Of a stretch of DNA of 38,598 bases, positions 15,490 through 24,982 are shown one piece after another. The stretch spans positions 1 to 38,598 of the forward strand of contig JAQVXL010000016.1 of NCBI GenBank assembly GCA_028709235.1, given 5' to 3'. The translations under genes were made by a program, and so were the position numbers. A model generated the notes under the pieces. The model was not told the origin of the DNA. It saw only the letters and a list, made by a program, of their open reading frames with translations, and did no database searches. Position 1 is the first letter of the stretch; every line of letters begins with the position of its first letter. The DNA comes from Desulfotomaculaceae bacterium. Its GTDB lineage: Bacteria > Bacillota > Desulfotomaculia > Desulfotomaculales > Pelotomaculaceae.

Positions 15490-16026
15490 TTGAAAGCTAC
15501 AGGGATCGTGCGTCGCATCGATGACCTTGGTAGAGTGGTGATACCGAAAGAAATAAGGCGGACAATGAGGATACGGGAAGGAGATCCACTCGAGATTTTT
15601 ACTGACAGGGAAGGTGAAGTCATATTGAAGAAGTATTCCCCGATCGGGGAACTGGGGGAATTTGCTTCTGAATATGCTGATTCACTGAACGAATCACTGG
15701 GTCACATCTCATGTATTGCGGACAAGGACACGATTATCGCCATAGCTGGAGCGCCTAAAAAACAGCTGATGAACAAGCAGATAAGTCCCGATGTCGAGAG
15801 AGTTATGGATGATAGAAAGATGGCTGTTTTCAATGAACCCTGTTACCTGACTATTGATGAAGATGTCAGCTTCAATTGCGCTGTTATAGCCCCGATTATC
15901 TCTGGAGGGGACACGTTAGGCACTGTTATTATCGCTTCTAAGGAACCAGGTGTGCAGATGGGCAACCTGGAAACTAAACTGGCAGAAACTGCAGCGGGTT
16001 TCCTGGCCAAACAAATGGAGTCTTAG
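15490..16026 (+). CDS. spoVT: Stage V sporulation protein T
   Basis: SpoVT is a forespore transcription factor that tunes sigma-G dependent genes. The 178-residue protein has an N-terminal AbrB/MazE-type swapped-hairpin DNA-binding domain ([35 protein letters not shown]) and a C-terminal GAF-like domain (about residues 55-178, [41 protein letters not shown]). Length and both domains match the Bacillus protein throughout. The TTG start is fixed by AAGAAAGGGTG upstream and by the invariant N-terminus. Its presence is the clearest sign in this window of an endospore former. A hairpin terminator follows directly. Confidence 0.97.
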   Translation: MKATGIVRRIDDLGRVVIPKEIRRTMRIREGDPLEIFTDREGEVILKKYSPIGELGEFASEYADSLNESLGHISCIADKDTIIAIAGAPKKQLMNKQISPDVERVMDDRKMAVFNEPCYLTIDEDVSFNCAVIAPIISGGDTLGTVIIASKEPGVQMGNLETKLAETAAGFLAKQMES

Positions 16027-16030
16027 AAAG

Positions 16031-16060
16031 GAAGCCCCCTGGTGGGGCTTCTGTATTTTT
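16031..16060 (+). terminator. Terminator after spoVT
   Basis: GAAGCCCC (16031-16038) pairs with GGGGCTTC (16044-16051) and is followed by TGTATTTTT, a standard intrinsic terminator. Confidence 0.85.
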
Positions 16061-16123
16061 AAAAGCAAACATTCTTGTTACAATAAAAATATGCAGTACT
16101 TAAATAACATGGGTGGTGAACTA

Positions 16124-18181
16124 GTGCCTAATAGACTCATTAAGGAAAAATCACCTTATTTACTTCAACATGCTAATAATCCGGTAGACTGGTATCCCTG
16201 GGCTGATGAAGCTTTTGAAAAAGCGAAAAGAGAAGACAAACCCGTGTTCCTCAGTATCGGCTATTCGACTTGTCACTGGTGCCATGTCATGGAGAGGGAG
16301 TCTTTTGAAGACAGTGAAGTAGCCGGGATTTTGAATAACGGTTTTGTGTCCATTAAGGTGGACCGGGAAGAACGGCCGGATATAGATCATATTTATATGT
16401 CCGTATGCCAGGCCATGACCGGTCAAGGGGGATGGCCGCTGACAGTTTTAATGACCCCTGAGAAAAAACCTTTCTTTGCCGGCACCTACTTTCCCAAACA
16501 TGAAAAATGGGGCAGGCCGGGACTGGTGGAGATACTTACCGGGGTAGGGGAAAAGTGGAAGCTGGACCGGGCTTCACTGGCAGAAGCCGGGGAACAGGTT
16601 GTCACTGCTTTGTTTGCGGGGAAAAGGGACAGCCAGGGTCAAGAACTGACTGAAGAAACTCTGCTGCAAACCTTTTTTCAGGCCAGAGGCATGTTCGATA
16701 AAGAGTTTGCCGGGTTCGGGACAGCGCCTAAATTTCCCACCCCCCATAACCTGACCTTTCTCCTGCGCTACTGGAAGCGCAGGAATGACAAGGAAGCCCT
16801 GGACATGGTGGAACACACCCTTGAGCGCATGTACAGGGGCGGCATATACGATCATATCGGTTATGGTTTTTCCCGCTATTCAACAGATAGAAAGTGGCTG
16901 GTGCCTCATTTTGAAAAGATGCTGTACGACAATGCCTTGCTGGCATTGGCATATATTGAAGGGTACCAGGCAACGGGGCGGAAACTGTACGCCCGAGTGG
17001 CAAAAGAAATCCTTACATATGTATTGAGAGACATGACCTCTCCGGAAGGAGGTTTTTATTCAGCAGAGGACGCTGACTCAGAAGGTGAGGAGGGTAAATT
17101 CTATGTCTGGACTCCGGCTGAAATTAAAGACATTTTAGGCGATAAGGATGGAGAGATATACTGCAGCTTGTTTGACATAACCGCTAAAGGTAATTTTGAG
17201 GGCCGGAACATCCCTAACCTAATTGCGGCGCCGCCTTTTAACGAGGCCGGAGAATTAACACATGGAGCAGAAGAAAATGCCGGTTATATTGAATCGCTGC
17301 GAAATAAGCTTTTCAACGCCCGTAAAAAGCGGGTGCATCCCTACAAGGACGATAAAGTCCTCACCTCCTGGAACGGCCTGATGATCGCCGCCCTGGCCAG
17401 GGGAGCGGCGGTGTTCGGAGAAGCTGCGTACAGGGAGGCGGCGGTAAGCGCTGTGGAGTTTATTATGCAAAAACTGAGACGGACGGACGGCAGGCTACTG
17501 GCCCGTTATCGCGATGGTGAAGCCGCCTATCCAGCGTATCTGGATGACTATGCTTTTCTGGCCTGGGGGCTTTGGGAACTGTATGAGGCTGATTTTGCCG
17601 TCTCCTACCTGGAGCGAGCCCTGGCACTTACCAGTCAGATGATCGATCTTTTCTGGGACGCAGAAAACGGAGGTTTTTATTTTAATGGAAAGGACGCGGA
17701 GCAGCTTATATCCCGCCCCAAAGAAGTTTACGACGGAGCGATGCCGTCCGGCAATTCGGTGGCTCTGCTCAATCTATTGCGTCTGGCCCGGCTGACCGCT
17801 AACGAGAAATTGACAGAGATAGCTGAAAGGCAGATAAAAGCATTTTCTGGAAGTATCGGGCAATACCCGTGGGGATATACTCACTTTCTGATGGGTATTG
17901 ACTTTATGCTTGGTCCGACCCGCGAGATTGTTATTGCTGGGAGAGCAGGGGAGACTGACACCGAATCTATGTTAAGAGCGGTCAGGCAAACTTTCATGCC
18001 TGATACAGTGATGGCTTTGCACCCGGAGGGTGAAGCCGGCGGAGAGATTGAAAAGCTGGTTCCTTTCATGGAGGAACAGCGTTCAGTAGATGGCAAAGCT
18101 GCCGCTTATGTCTGTGAGAATTACGCCTGCCAGGCGCCGGTCACAGACCTTGAGCAGTTTGTTGAAATGCTTCGGCGTTAG
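16124..18181 (+). CDS. DUF255 thioredoxin-domain protein (YyaL/SPATA20 type)
   Basis: The protein of about 685 residues has an N-terminal thioredoxin-like DUF255 domain (residues 1-165), with [21 protein letters not shown] and [18 protein letters not shown], in which CHWC is the redox-type motif. An alpha/alpha-barrel region of the six-hairpin glycosidase type follows to the C-terminus ([60 protein letters not shown]). The family is widespread and its enzymatic role is unproven. I chose the GTG at 16124 because GGGTGGTG lies six bases upstream and the family begins at this point; an upstream ATG at 16091 has no site. Length is typical, and the gene is flanked by terminators. Confidence 0.93.
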   Translation: MPNRLIKEKSPYLLQHANNPVDWYPWADEAFEKAKREDKPVFLSIGYSTCHWCHVMERESFEDSEVAGILNNGFVSIKVDREERPDIDHIYMSVCQAMTGQGGWPLTVLMTPEKKPFFAGTYFPKHEKWGRPGLVEILTGVGEKWKLDRASLAEAGEQVVTALFAGKRDSQGQELTEETLLQTFFQARGMFDKEFAGFGTAPKFPTPHNLTFLLRYWKRRNDKEALDMVEHTLERMYRGGIYDHIGYGFSRYSTDRKWLVPHFEKMLYDNALLALAYIEGYQATGRKLYARVAKEILTYVLRDMTSPEGGFYSAEDADSEGEEGKFYVWTPAEIKDILGDKDGEIYCSLFDITAKGNFEGRNIPNLIAAPPFNEAGELTHGAEENAGYIESLRNKLFNARKKRVHPYKDDKVLTSWNGLMIAALARGAAVFGEAAYREAAVSAVEFIMQKLRRTDGRLLARYRDGEAAYPAYLDDYAFLAWGLWELYEADFAVSYLERALALTSQMIDLFWDAENGGFYFNGKDAEQLISRPKEVYDGAMPSGNSVALLNLLRLARLTANEKLTEIAERQIKAFSGSIGQYPWGYTHFLMGIDFMLGPTREIVIAGRAGETDTESMLRAVRQTFMPDTVMALHPEGEAGGEIEKLVPFMEEQRSVDGKAAAYVCENYACQAPVTDLEQFVEMLRR

Positions 18182-18298
18182 CCTGGTTAAACAATTTGCG
18201 GGATAAGTTTCGCCCTGCAGTAATGCCAGGATACTGACTCTGAAATCTCATGTGTCAAAAGGCTGATTTAACACGATAGATGTTTTTGTCAACAATAT

Positions 18299-18327
18299 GC
18301 ATCCGGGGTATCCCCGGATGCTTTTTT
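18299..18327 (+). terminator. Terminator after the DUF255 gene
   Basis: GCATCCGGGG (18299-18308) pairs perfectly with CCCCGGATGC (18312-18321) around a three-base loop, with six Ts following. It is one of the strongest intrinsic terminators in the window. Confidence 0.88.
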
Positions 18328-18420
18328 AGAAAAAGTAAGTAAAATATCCTCATAAAGGATTTTTCTTCAAGGATATCGAACATATAATCGAGATACATGC
18401 TGAAGGAAGTGAGACAGTTT

Positions 18421-19749
18421 ATGGATAACAGTTTTTTAATCCAGTTGGTCCTGGCAATTGTAATTGTTGTACTCTTAATAGTTTTATTAATCCAGAGCAG
18501 CCGCCGGAGCGGAACTTCAGATCTTGCAGCTGATTTTGCTGCTATAGAAAAAAGCCAGGAAAAAACTGAGCGAACGGTTAAGGAGGAAATAATCCGGAGC
18601 AGGGAGGAGCATGGCAATAATGCCAGGCGGCTCAGGGATGAAGTCAATACTTCCATAAAAATGCTGGGCGACTCATTGCTGGCGCGCCTGACCGAAAACG
18701 TCACCTTCCAGAAGAACCAACTGGACACATTTTCCAGCCAGATTAATGTCTTAACCAGGAACAACGAGCAAAAATTGGACAAGATGCGGGATACGTTTGA
18801 GGCAAGGTTGATCTTGCTGCAACAAGACAATAACCAAAAGCTGGAGCAGATGAGAGCTACAGTGGACGAAAAACTGCACGAAACCCTGGAAAAACGCCTG
18901 GGCGAATCATTCAAGCTGGTTAGTGATAGGCTGGAACTTGTCCACCAGGGGCTGGGCGAAATGCAGTCCCTGGCTGCCGGTGTAGGTGACTTGAAAAAAG
19001 TTCTAACAAATGTAAAAACCAGGGGAGTATGGGGAGAAATCTCTCTTTCCCACCTGCTCGAACAGATATTAACTAATGAACAGTACGACAAGAACGTAAC
19101 CACCAAAAAAGGCAGCACGGAGCGTGTGGAGTTTGCTATCAGGCTGCCGGGCAGGGATTCTGATAACAATATTGTATGGTTGCCGATAGACGCAAAATTT
19201 CCCCAGGAAGATTACCAGCGGCTGATAGAAGCACAGGAGCAGGCCAATCCCGTATTGGCTGACCAGGCTTCGAAACAACTGGAAGTAAGGATTAAATCTG
19301 AAGCTAAAAACATTAAAGAAAAATATATTGACCCACCGCACACAACTGATTTCGGCATCATGTTTTTGCCCACAGAGGGGCTGTATGCAGAAATTATCCG
19401 CAGGCCGGGGCTCTGTGATGTGCTGTTGAGAGACTGCCGGGTGATAGTGGCCGGGCCTACCACCCTTTCGGCTCTGCTGAATAGCCTGCAGGTCGGTTTT
19501 CAGACCCTGGCCATAGAGAAACGTTCGAGCGAGGTCTGGGCGTTGCTGGGGGCTGTAAAAAGCGAGTTCGGAAAATTCAGCGAAATACTTGAAAAGACCC
19601 GTAAAAAGCTGCAGGAGGCCAGCAACACCATTGACAACGCTGCTAAAAAATCCCGTACGATTGAGAGAAAATTAAAGAATGTGCAGGAACTGCCCACGGC
19701 TGAGGCGGTTGACCTGCTCGGCGAAAATGGGCCAAATGATATGGTTTGA
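18421..19749 (+). CDS. rmuC: DNA recombination protein RmuC
   Basis: The 442-residue protein has one N-terminal membrane helix (FLIQLVLAIVIVVLLIVLLIQ), a long coiled coil (about residues 40-165, rich in Glu, Gln, Lys and Arg) and the RmuC domain (about 175-400). Within it are the signature VWGEISLSHLLEQIL, VEFAIRLPGRD, WLPIDAKFPQEDYQRL, DFGIMFLPTEGLYAEI and AGPTTLSALLNSL. RmuC limits recombination between inverted repeats and has a nuclease-like fold, with the DAKFP acidic-lysine motif as the presumed core. The ATG at 18421 lies after GTGAG and GAAGGAAG; the ATG at 18397 would add eight residues. No neighbour is functionally linked. Confidence 0.94.
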   Translation: MDNSFLIQLVLAIVIVVLLIVLLIQSSRRSGTSDLAADFAAIEKSQEKTERTVKEEIIRSREEHGNNARRLRDEVNTSIKMLGDSLLARLTENVTFQKNQLDTFSSQINVLTRNNEQKLDKMRDTFEARLILLQQDNNQKLEQMRATVDEKLHETLEKRLGESFKLVSDRLELVHQGLGEMQSLAAGVGDLKKVLTNVKTRGVWGEISLSHLLEQILTNEQYDKNVTTKKGSTERVEFAIRLPGRDSDNNIVWLPIDAKFPQEDYQRLIEAQEQANPVLADQASKQLEVRIKSEAKNIKEKYIDPPHTTDFGIMFLPTEGLYAEIIRRPGLCDVLLRDCRVIVAGPTTLSALLNSLQVGFQTLAIEKRSSEVWALLGAVKSEFGKFSEILEKTRKKLQEASNTIDNAAKKSRTIERKLKNVQELPTAEAVDLLGENGPNDMV

Positions 19750-19845
19750 CTTAAAATGATGTATTGAATAACAATAATATATCATTTTTGGTTTTAATAA
19801 TTTTAATATATAATGGTTTTGAAAAAAGATAAGAAGGGGTTGGTC

Positions 19846-20421
19846 ATGATTAATAAAATTACTAAAGGTCCTTCAACGGTTCTTTTCCCCGTTCCGGCGG
19901 TGCTTGTTACGTCCTGCCTGGGGGGAGTCGACCCTGATATAATAACCATAGCCTGGACAGGTATTATGAATTCAGAACCTCCGGTTATTTATATAAGCGT
20001 GCGTCCCGTGGGCAGGCATTCTTACCGGTTGATCAAGGAGTCCGGAGAATTTGTGATCAACATTGCTTCGGCCGCTCAGGTGAAAGTTGTTGATTATTGC
20101 GGCAACGTGTCGGGCAGAGATGTAAATAAATTTAAGGAAACAGGTCTGACTCCTGTACCCGCGTCATATGTGCAGGCTCCTTTAATCGCAGAATGCCCGG
20201 TCAATGTGGAATGTCGAGTCAGGCAGGTAATTCCCCTCGGCAGCCACGATGCTTTTCTGGGGGACGTCCTGGCGGTTCATTATAATAAGGATATACTTGA
20301 TGAAAAAGGGCGGCCCGATTTTGAACTGATTGAGCCTTACGGTTACTGCTCCGGTGAGTACAGGCTGATAACCAAAAAGATCGGACATTACGGTTACTCA
20401 AAAAAAGAAAAGCAGCGTTAA
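19846..20421 (+). CDS. Flavin reductase family protein
   Basis: The 191-residue protein matches the flavin-reductase-like FMN-binding split-barrel family. The segments LFPVPAVLVTSC, IITIAWTGIMNSEPPVIYISVRP and HSYRLIKESGEFVINI are the FMN-binding core. In anaerobes such proteins act as flavoredoxins or FMN-dependent electron carriers and do not necessarily serve a monooxygenase. The ATG at 19846 follows GAAGGGG at proper spacing. It is followed after 30 bases by the macrodomain gene, and the two may be co-transcribed. Confidence 0.9.
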   Translation: MINKITKGPSTVLFPVPAVLVTSCLGGVDPDIITIAWTGIMNSEPPVIYISVRPVGRHSYRLIKESGEFVINIASAAQVKVVDYCGNVSGRDVNKFKETGLTPVPASYVQAPLIAECPVNVECRVRQVIPLGSHDAFLGDVLAVHYNKDILDEKGRPDFELIEPYGYCSGEYRLITKKIGHYGYSKKEKQR

Positions 20422-20451
20422 AAAAAGTAAACATAAAGGGGGAATAGCTTT

Positions 20452-21006
20452 ATGGAAGCTTTTGTAGGGGAAACGCTTATTAAAATAATCATGGGAGATA
20501 TTACCCGGCAAGAAACCGAGGCGATAGTGAACGCGGCGAACTCGGGACTACTGGGGGGCGGAGGGGTGGACGGCGCCATTCACCGGGCGGGCGGTCCTCA
20601 GATTCTGGCCGAATGCAAGGAAATCCGTGCCAGGCAAGGAACGTTGCCCACCGGCAGGGCGGTTATAACCAGCGGCGGCCGCCTGAAAGCGCGCTATGTG
20701 ATCCATACGGTCGGCCCGGTGTGGACGGGTGGCAAAAAAGGCGAGGATGAACTGCTGCGCAGCGCTTACCGGAGCAGTATCACCCTGGCCAGGGAAAAGA
20801 GCATAAGCTCTGTTTCTTTTCCCTCTATCAGCACCGGCATTTACAGTTTTCCCGTGGACCGGGCGGCCAGAATAGCCCTGCGTGAGGTGAGGGATTTTGT
20901 CAGCGGCAATCCGGGTTTCACGGAGGTACGTTTTGTCCTCTTTAGCCCACCGGTGCTGAAAGAGTTTGAAACCGCCTGGGAAGAAATAAACAGCTGGGAA
21001 GATTAA
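20452..21006 (+). CDS. Macrodomain protein (ADP-ribose binding)
   Basis: The 184-residue protein is a single macrodomain of the YmdB/MacroD type, which binds ADP-ribose and commonly removes it from proteins or deacetylates O-acetyl-ADP-ribose. The signature GDITRQETEAIVNAANSGLLGGGGVDGAIH is intact, including the catalytic-site Asn pair and the glycine loop before VDGAIHRAGG. The second loop SISTGIYSFPVDRAA is also present. Length is standard. It could link to NAD metabolism, but the direct neighbours do not show a toxin or ADP-ribosyltransferase. Confidence 0.94.
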   Translation: MEAFVGETLIKIIMGDITRQETEAIVNAANSGLLGGGGVDGAIHRAGGPQILAECKEIRARQGTLPTGRAVITSGGRLKARYVIHTVGPVWTGGKKGEDELLRSAYRSSITLAREKSISSVSFPSISTGIYSFPVDRAARIALREVRDFVSGNPGFTEVRFVLFSPPVLKEFETAWEEINSWED

Positions 21007-21062
21007 TTAAATGGTTTAAAATAGCATTCTTCTTTAAGTTGTCCCGGTCTTATTCCATGCTA

Positions 21063-21284
21063 TTATGCGAAAAGTTTGGTATCAGGTATCGGCTTGACCT
21101 CTATCGCGAAATCCGGGCAATGTGAAGCGCAAAGCCCACAGGCAGTGCATTTATCCGGACGATTCACGCGGGGCAAGCCATTTTCATCGGGATCCAGCAC
21201 TTCCTTGGGACAGATATTGATGCAAATGTTACAATTCTTGCAGCTCTTCAGGTTTACAGATGTGTAAACAGTTTGTTTTTTCAA
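21063..21284 (-). CDS. 2[4Fe-4S] ferredoxin
   Basis: The 73-residue protein carries two classical [4Fe-4S] motifs, CKNCNICINICPKEVL and CTACGLCASHCPDFAIEV, and resembles the delta (ferredoxin) subunits of 2-oxoacid:ferredoxin oxidoreductases (KorD/OorD). The large catalytic subunits are not next to it, so it is an orphan or a free electron carrier. The TTG start follows CAGGAG. It converges with the macrodomain gene and leaves a 310-base gap (21285-21594) on its upstream side. Confidence 0.92.
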   Translation of the reverse strand: MKKQTVYTSVNLKSCKNCNICINICPKEVLDPDENGLPRVNRPDKCTACGLCASHCPDFAIEVKPIPDTKLFA

Positions 21285-21473
21285 GATAGATCTCCTGAAT
21301 TGTTTTTATAATGTCTTTAAAAATTAGATTAGTAATCTCCTTGATTTTAACTGTCCTTTCCTGAGCAACTTTTTTTGTGAAAGTTCTATATATTTAAATC
21401 ATATTCCTTTATTTTTTACTTAAAACACCTAGCATGAGCGCCAAGATATTTTCCCTGTGATAAAGTTGACCCG

Positions 21474-21503
21474 TTGACAGGTAAAAAGGACGGCCATTTT
21501 ATA
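21474..21503 (+). promoter_or_regulatory. Possible promoter in the 21285-21594 gap
   Basis: TTGACA (21474-21479), an 18-base spacer and TTTATA (21498-21503) make a fair vegetative promoter for the MBL-fold gene. A second TTGACA at 21504 and a TATAAT at 21537 are too far apart to form a pair. The remainder of the 310-base gap is AT-rich, and I see nothing else in it. Confidence 0.3.
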
Positions 21504-21603
21504 TTGACAATCTTCAAACTTTTCAGATATTCTTGATATAATTCTGGTTGATTGATTAGATTAAAGACAAGGCAGAATATGTAAAGAGAGGAAGTTGTTA
21601 GTC

Positions 21604-22563
21604 TTGCCGGTAATCACAAACTTGGGCAGCAATATATACCAGATAGATGTTTGCGACCAGGAACCCGAGCGTACTTCCTGCTATCTTATCCTGGCGGATA
21701 AGATAGCGTTAATCGAGACCGGTCCATCCCCGGGCACCGTACATATCAAAGACGCGTTGGAGGATCTTGGCATACCGCCGGAAAAGGTCTTCTACATCAT
21801 AGTTACTCATATTCACCTGGACCATTCGGGCGGGGCCGGTGTCATGGCCAGGGATTTGCCGCAGGCAAGGGTATATGTACACCCCAGGGGCGCCAGGCAC
21901 CTGATCGACCCGACCAGGCTCGCGGCCGGCGCCAGGGCGATTTATGGAGAAAGATTTGACAAGCTTTTTGGCGCCATTTTGCCTGTACCCGGAGAAAGAA
22001 TCTGTACTCCGGCAGACGGAGAGACGCTTGATCTGGGCGGGGGCAGGACTCTGACCTTCTATCACACTGCGGGGCACGCCCGCCACCATTTTATCATCCA
22101 TGATCCTACCAGTCGGGGCGTCTTCAGCGGCGATGCCCTGGGTGTGCGCTTTCAAGCCTTGAGCCGCCTGGCGGGCTCAGATTTTACTCTGCTTTCTACC
22201 CCACCGCCAGAATTTGACCCCGCCGCGGCGATGGAAACACTTAAACGCGCCGCCGGACTGGATCTTGATTATATCTACTTCACGCATTACGGCAAGGCTG
22301 GAGGAGTAAACACTATACTTGCCAGACTCAAGGATCAGGTAAATGTCTTTGAAGCGGCAGGCAGGCGGGTGTTAGCCTCCGGCGGCGGCGCCAGGGAAAT
22401 AGAAAAAGAACTCTGGGATATGGCGATGGACCAGGTCGCGGTTTACGGGTTAAAAGACAGAGAACATCCTGCAGTAAAATTCATGGGTAATGATATAAGT
22501 CTTAACGCGGCGGGCATAAACCATTACCTGGGAAAGGTTATGAGTATTACCAACAACAGATAA
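21604..22563 (+). CDS. MBL-fold metallo-hydrolase
   Basis: The protein of about 319 residues is a metallo-beta-lactamase-fold hydrolase. The zinc motif THIHLDHSGG is near residue 77. The later metal ligands are in HTAGHARHHFIIHD and FSGDALGV, and the last histidine is in YFTHYGKAGG. The C-terminal 100 residues add helices (AREIEKELWDMAMDQVAVYG), as in family members annotated as Zn-dependent hydrolases. The substrate is unknown. AGAGGAAG points to the TTG at 21604; a TTG at 21595 directly abuts that site and is unlikely. It precedes the LytS-type kinase by 75 bases without a visible terminator. Confidence 0.9.
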   Translation: MPVITNLGSNIYQIDVCDQEPERTSCYLILADKIALIETGPSPGTVHIKDALEDLGIPPEKVFYIIVTHIHLDHSGGAGVMARDLPQARVYVHPRGARHLIDPTRLAAGARAIYGERFDKLFGAILPVPGERICTPADGETLDLGGGRTLTFYHTAGHARHHFIIHDPTSRGVFSGDALGVRFQALSRLAGSDFTLLSTPPPEFDPAAAMETLKRAAGLDLDYIYFTHYGKAGGVNTILARLKDQVNVFEAAGRRVLASGGGAREIEKELWDMAMDQVAVYGLKDREHPAVKFMGNDISLNAAGINHYLGKVMSITNNR

Positions 22564-22637
22564 TTGTGATTTGTAGATATAAATAGTATTATTAGATATA
22601 GATATTTTGGTTGACTGTATAAACAGGGAGCGGGTTT

Positions 22638-23975
22638 ATGGGTAAAATTTTTACAAGCGTAAACGGCGGTATTATACTGCGCTGGTGCTTGGTGCAATTG
22701 TTTTTAGCCGTGCTGGTTATGCTGGTTCAACCTGCCTTATGGCTGGTTGTTGTCGTGATGCTGCTGGTAAACGCACTGGTTACGTATATGGTCGTGGAAT
22801 ATGTGCAGGTACACAGGGTTATAAAAATAGAATTCGATGAGCATCCTATTGATTCCACCCTGCAGATTGCTAACGAAACACTTCCTTACCTCAGGCGCGG
22901 TCTGAATGAAGAAACGGCTTATAAGACTGCCGAAATTATTCTGAAACTCAGCGATGTGTCGGCAGTGGCTATCACAGACTGTGAAAAGGTGCTGGCATAT
23001 ATTGGAGAATGCTCCGATCACCATAAAGCTGGGGGGCCGATTATTACTCATGCGACAAAACAGGCTGTAGAAACTGGAGAAACAATCATCATCAAAGATA
23101 AGAAAGGGCTGCAATGCCCGGAAAAGAACTGCTCGCTTCAGTCTGCTGTCATAGCGCCGCTGATATGTAGGGACGAGGTGGCCGGTACAGTCAAGCTTTA
23201 TCAGACCAGGCAGGGAGAACTCCAGCCTGCCGTTGTTAAACTGGCTTTAGCCGTAGCCCAGCTTCTGGGCCTGCAAATGGAACTGGCAGAACTGGACCGG
23301 CAGGCCCAATTGGTGACAAAAGCAGAATTGGACGCCCTGCATGCCCAGATTAATCCCCATTTTTTATTTAATACTCTAAACACAATAATCACGTACACCC
23401 GGACAGATCCGGAAAACGCGAGGAGGCTTTTAATCCGTCTGGCCTCTTTTTTCCGCCAGACTTTAAAGAGACGCGGGCATTTTAACACGTTGCGGGAAGA
23501 AATAGAATATGTTAATACTTACCTTATCCTGGAGAAAGCCCGTTTCCGTGAAAAATTGAAGATTCAGCGGGACATTGACCCTGCCCTGCTTGATTTTAAT
23601 GTGCCTGTACTTACCCTGCAACCGCTGGTTGAAAATGCGGTGAAGCACGGTATTCAGCCGAAAATGGGTCCTGGCACTATTCAGATCTCAGCAAAACTTG
23701 TTGACGGGGAAATGCTTTTTGTAATTACGGATGATGGTGTGGGGATAGACAATGAAAAGCTGCCCATGATCATCCTTCCCGGTTTCGGTTCCGGCAACGG
23801 GGTTGGTCTAAGCAATGTCAACGAGCGGCTTAAAAGCCTTTATGGAGAAGAGTATGGCTTGAAGATCGAAAGCGAGACAGACAAGGGTACTGGGGTTTAT
23901 GTCAGGGTCCCCATCAACGGGGAATGCAATGAGAAAGGGGGGTTCGCCAGTGAAATTGAAAGCATTAATTATTGA
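22638..23975 (+). CDS. LytS-type sensor histidine kinase
   Basis: The 445-residue protein has two N-terminal membrane helices (residues about 12-55), then a GAF domain (about 75-205, ending SAVIAPLICRDEVAGTVKLYQT), then the LytS-type His_kinase domain with His241 in HAQINPHFLFNTLN, and an HATPase (VLTLQPLVENAVKHGI, DDGVGI, GVGLSNVNERL). This resembles Bacillus LytS/BtsS-type kinases but lacks their 5TM-5TMR receptor, so its input is the short membrane part or the GAF domain. The cysteine pair in KNCSLQ and CPEK within the GAF domain is notable and might bind metal. Its last 26 bases overlap the regulator gene. Confidence 0.92.
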   Translation: MGKIFTSVNGGIILRWCLVQLFLAVLVMLVQPALWLVVVVMLLVNALVTYMVVEYVQVHRVIKIEFDEHPIDSTLQIANETLPYLRRGLNEETAYKTAEIILKLSDVSAVAITDCEKVLAYIGECSDHHKAGGPIITHATKQAVETGETIIIKDKKGLQCPEKNCSLQSAVIAPLICRDEVAGTVKLYQTRQGELQPAVVKLALAVAQLLGLQMELAELDRQAQLVTKAELDALHAQINPHFLFNTLNTIITYTRTDPENARRLLIRLASFFRQTLKRRGHFNTLREEIEYVNTYLILEKARFREKLKIQRDIDPALLDFNVPVLTLQPLVENAVKHGIQPKMGPGTIQISAKLVDGEMLFVITDDGVGIDNEKLPMIILPGFGSGNGVGLSNVNERLKSLYGEEYGLKIESETDKGTGVYVRVPINGECNEKGGFASEIESINY

Positions 23976-24753
23976 TGATGAATACCCCGCCAGGCAGGAA
24001 CTCAGGTATGCATTAAGTGAATTTGACAGTATTGAGATAGTAGGCGAGGCCGCCAATGCTCAGGAAGCATTAACCCTGATCAAAGCTCTGGATTACCAGG
24101 TCCTTTTTTTGGATATTTCCATGCCGGGTATGAGTGGGCTCGAATTGAGCGCGGCCATACAAGATTTGCCGAACCGGCCTTATGTCATTTTTGTAACAGC
24201 TTTTGATGAGTTTGCTTTGTCTGCTTTTGAGGTTAATGCAATAGATTATATTTTAAAACCAGTGGAACCTAAACGCCTGAAAAAAGCCATTGACAAGGTG
24301 CTGAAGATTACCCGGGAGGTAATGGTAGACGCAGCGGCGCCTGCCGGAACAATGCGGGAAGAACGCGTACTGCAGGAAAGCGAAATCAAAACCATCCAGC
24401 CGGAAAATTTACAGTTAAAGATTGACCGCGTCCCCGCGGAAAAGCAGGGTAAAACAATCCTTGTCGGCGGTTCTGATATTTTCTACGCTTTTACTGAACA
24501 GGATAATGTATATATAAAAACTGCAGCTGATAAGCTTTATACGCGGTTCACCCTGAAAGAGCTGGAAGCAAGGCTGAACCCGCAGATTTTTTTCCGGACG
24601 CACCGCTGCTACCTGGTTAACCTGCACAAAGTAAAAGAAATTGTTCCGTTTTTCAACGGCACCTATAATTTGGTAGTTGAAGACAAGGAACGCAGCGAAG
24701 TCCCGGTTAGCCGGGCTCAGGCTAAAAAATTAAGGAAGATATTGGGTTTCTAG
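23950..24753 (+). CDS. LytTR-family response regulator
   Basis: The 267-residue protein has a receiver domain (residues 1-120) with acidic IIDDE, phospho-acceptor Asp55 (FLDISMPGMSG), Thr in VTAFDEFAL and Lys in YILKPVEP. A 40-residue linker and a C-terminal LytTR DNA-binding domain follow (about 165-265; YAFTEQDNVYIKTAADK, RFTLKELEARL, FFRTHRCYLVNLHKVKEI). The GTG at 23950 follows AAAGGGGGG and lies inside the kinase gene, so translation is probably coupled. LytTR regulators often control cell-wall, carbon-uptake or signalling genes; no target is visible nearby. Confidence 0.93.
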   Translation: MKLKALIIDDEYPARQELRYALSEFDSIEIVGEAANAQEALTLIKALDYQVLFLDISMPGMSGLELSAAIQDLPNRPYVIFVTAFDEFALSAFEVNAIDYILKPVEPKRLKKAIDKVLKITREVMVDAAAPAGTMREERVLQESEIKTIQPENLQLKIDRVPAEKQGKTILVGGSDIFYAFTEQDNVYIKTAADKLYTRFTLKELEARLNPQIFFRTHRCYLVNLHKVKEIVPFFNGTYNLVVEDKERSEVPVSRAQAKKLRKILGF

Positions 24754-24776
24754 AAATGCATGAGGATTATTAAGAT

Positions 24777-24863
24777 CTGCCTGAAGATTAATGCAATATC
24801 GGCCGTAAACAGGTGAAACCTCCGGTAAGGCTGAAATATTTGCGATTGTTCAGGCAGGTTTTT
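24777..24863 (+). terminator. Long imperfect hairpin after the LytTR gene
   Basis: CTGCCTGAA (24777-24785) and TTCAGGCAG (24849-24857) are a perfect nine-base inverted repeat, followed by GTTTTT. The 63 bases between them also pair: AATGCAATAT with AAATATTTGCGATT (imperfectly), and AGGT with ACCT around GAA at the tip. The result is one long stem of about 80 bases. It may be the terminator of the two-component operon or a structured element that also affects the next operon. It does not match a family I know. Confidence 0.45.
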
Positions 24864-24982
24864 CATATTAACTGGAGAAAATAATAGTATTGCAGCCCGA
24901 ATGCAGATCACTTGATGAAATTTCAAGCATCTTTCTGAAAAATGGGGTGTTGGCGATAGGGCGAAATACACCGCCGTCCGGA

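Noticed and set aside
18255-19169. 304-codon leftward frame opposite rmuC
   Set aside because: It is fully antisense to a well-supported RmuC gene, is rich in Ser/Leu/Phe as expected from a reversed frame, and runs over the terminator at 18299-18327.
21504-21542. Promoter TTGACA ... TATAAT before the MBL gene
   Set aside because: The spacer is 27 bases, too long for a sigma-A promoter; the pair at 21474-21503 is better spaced.
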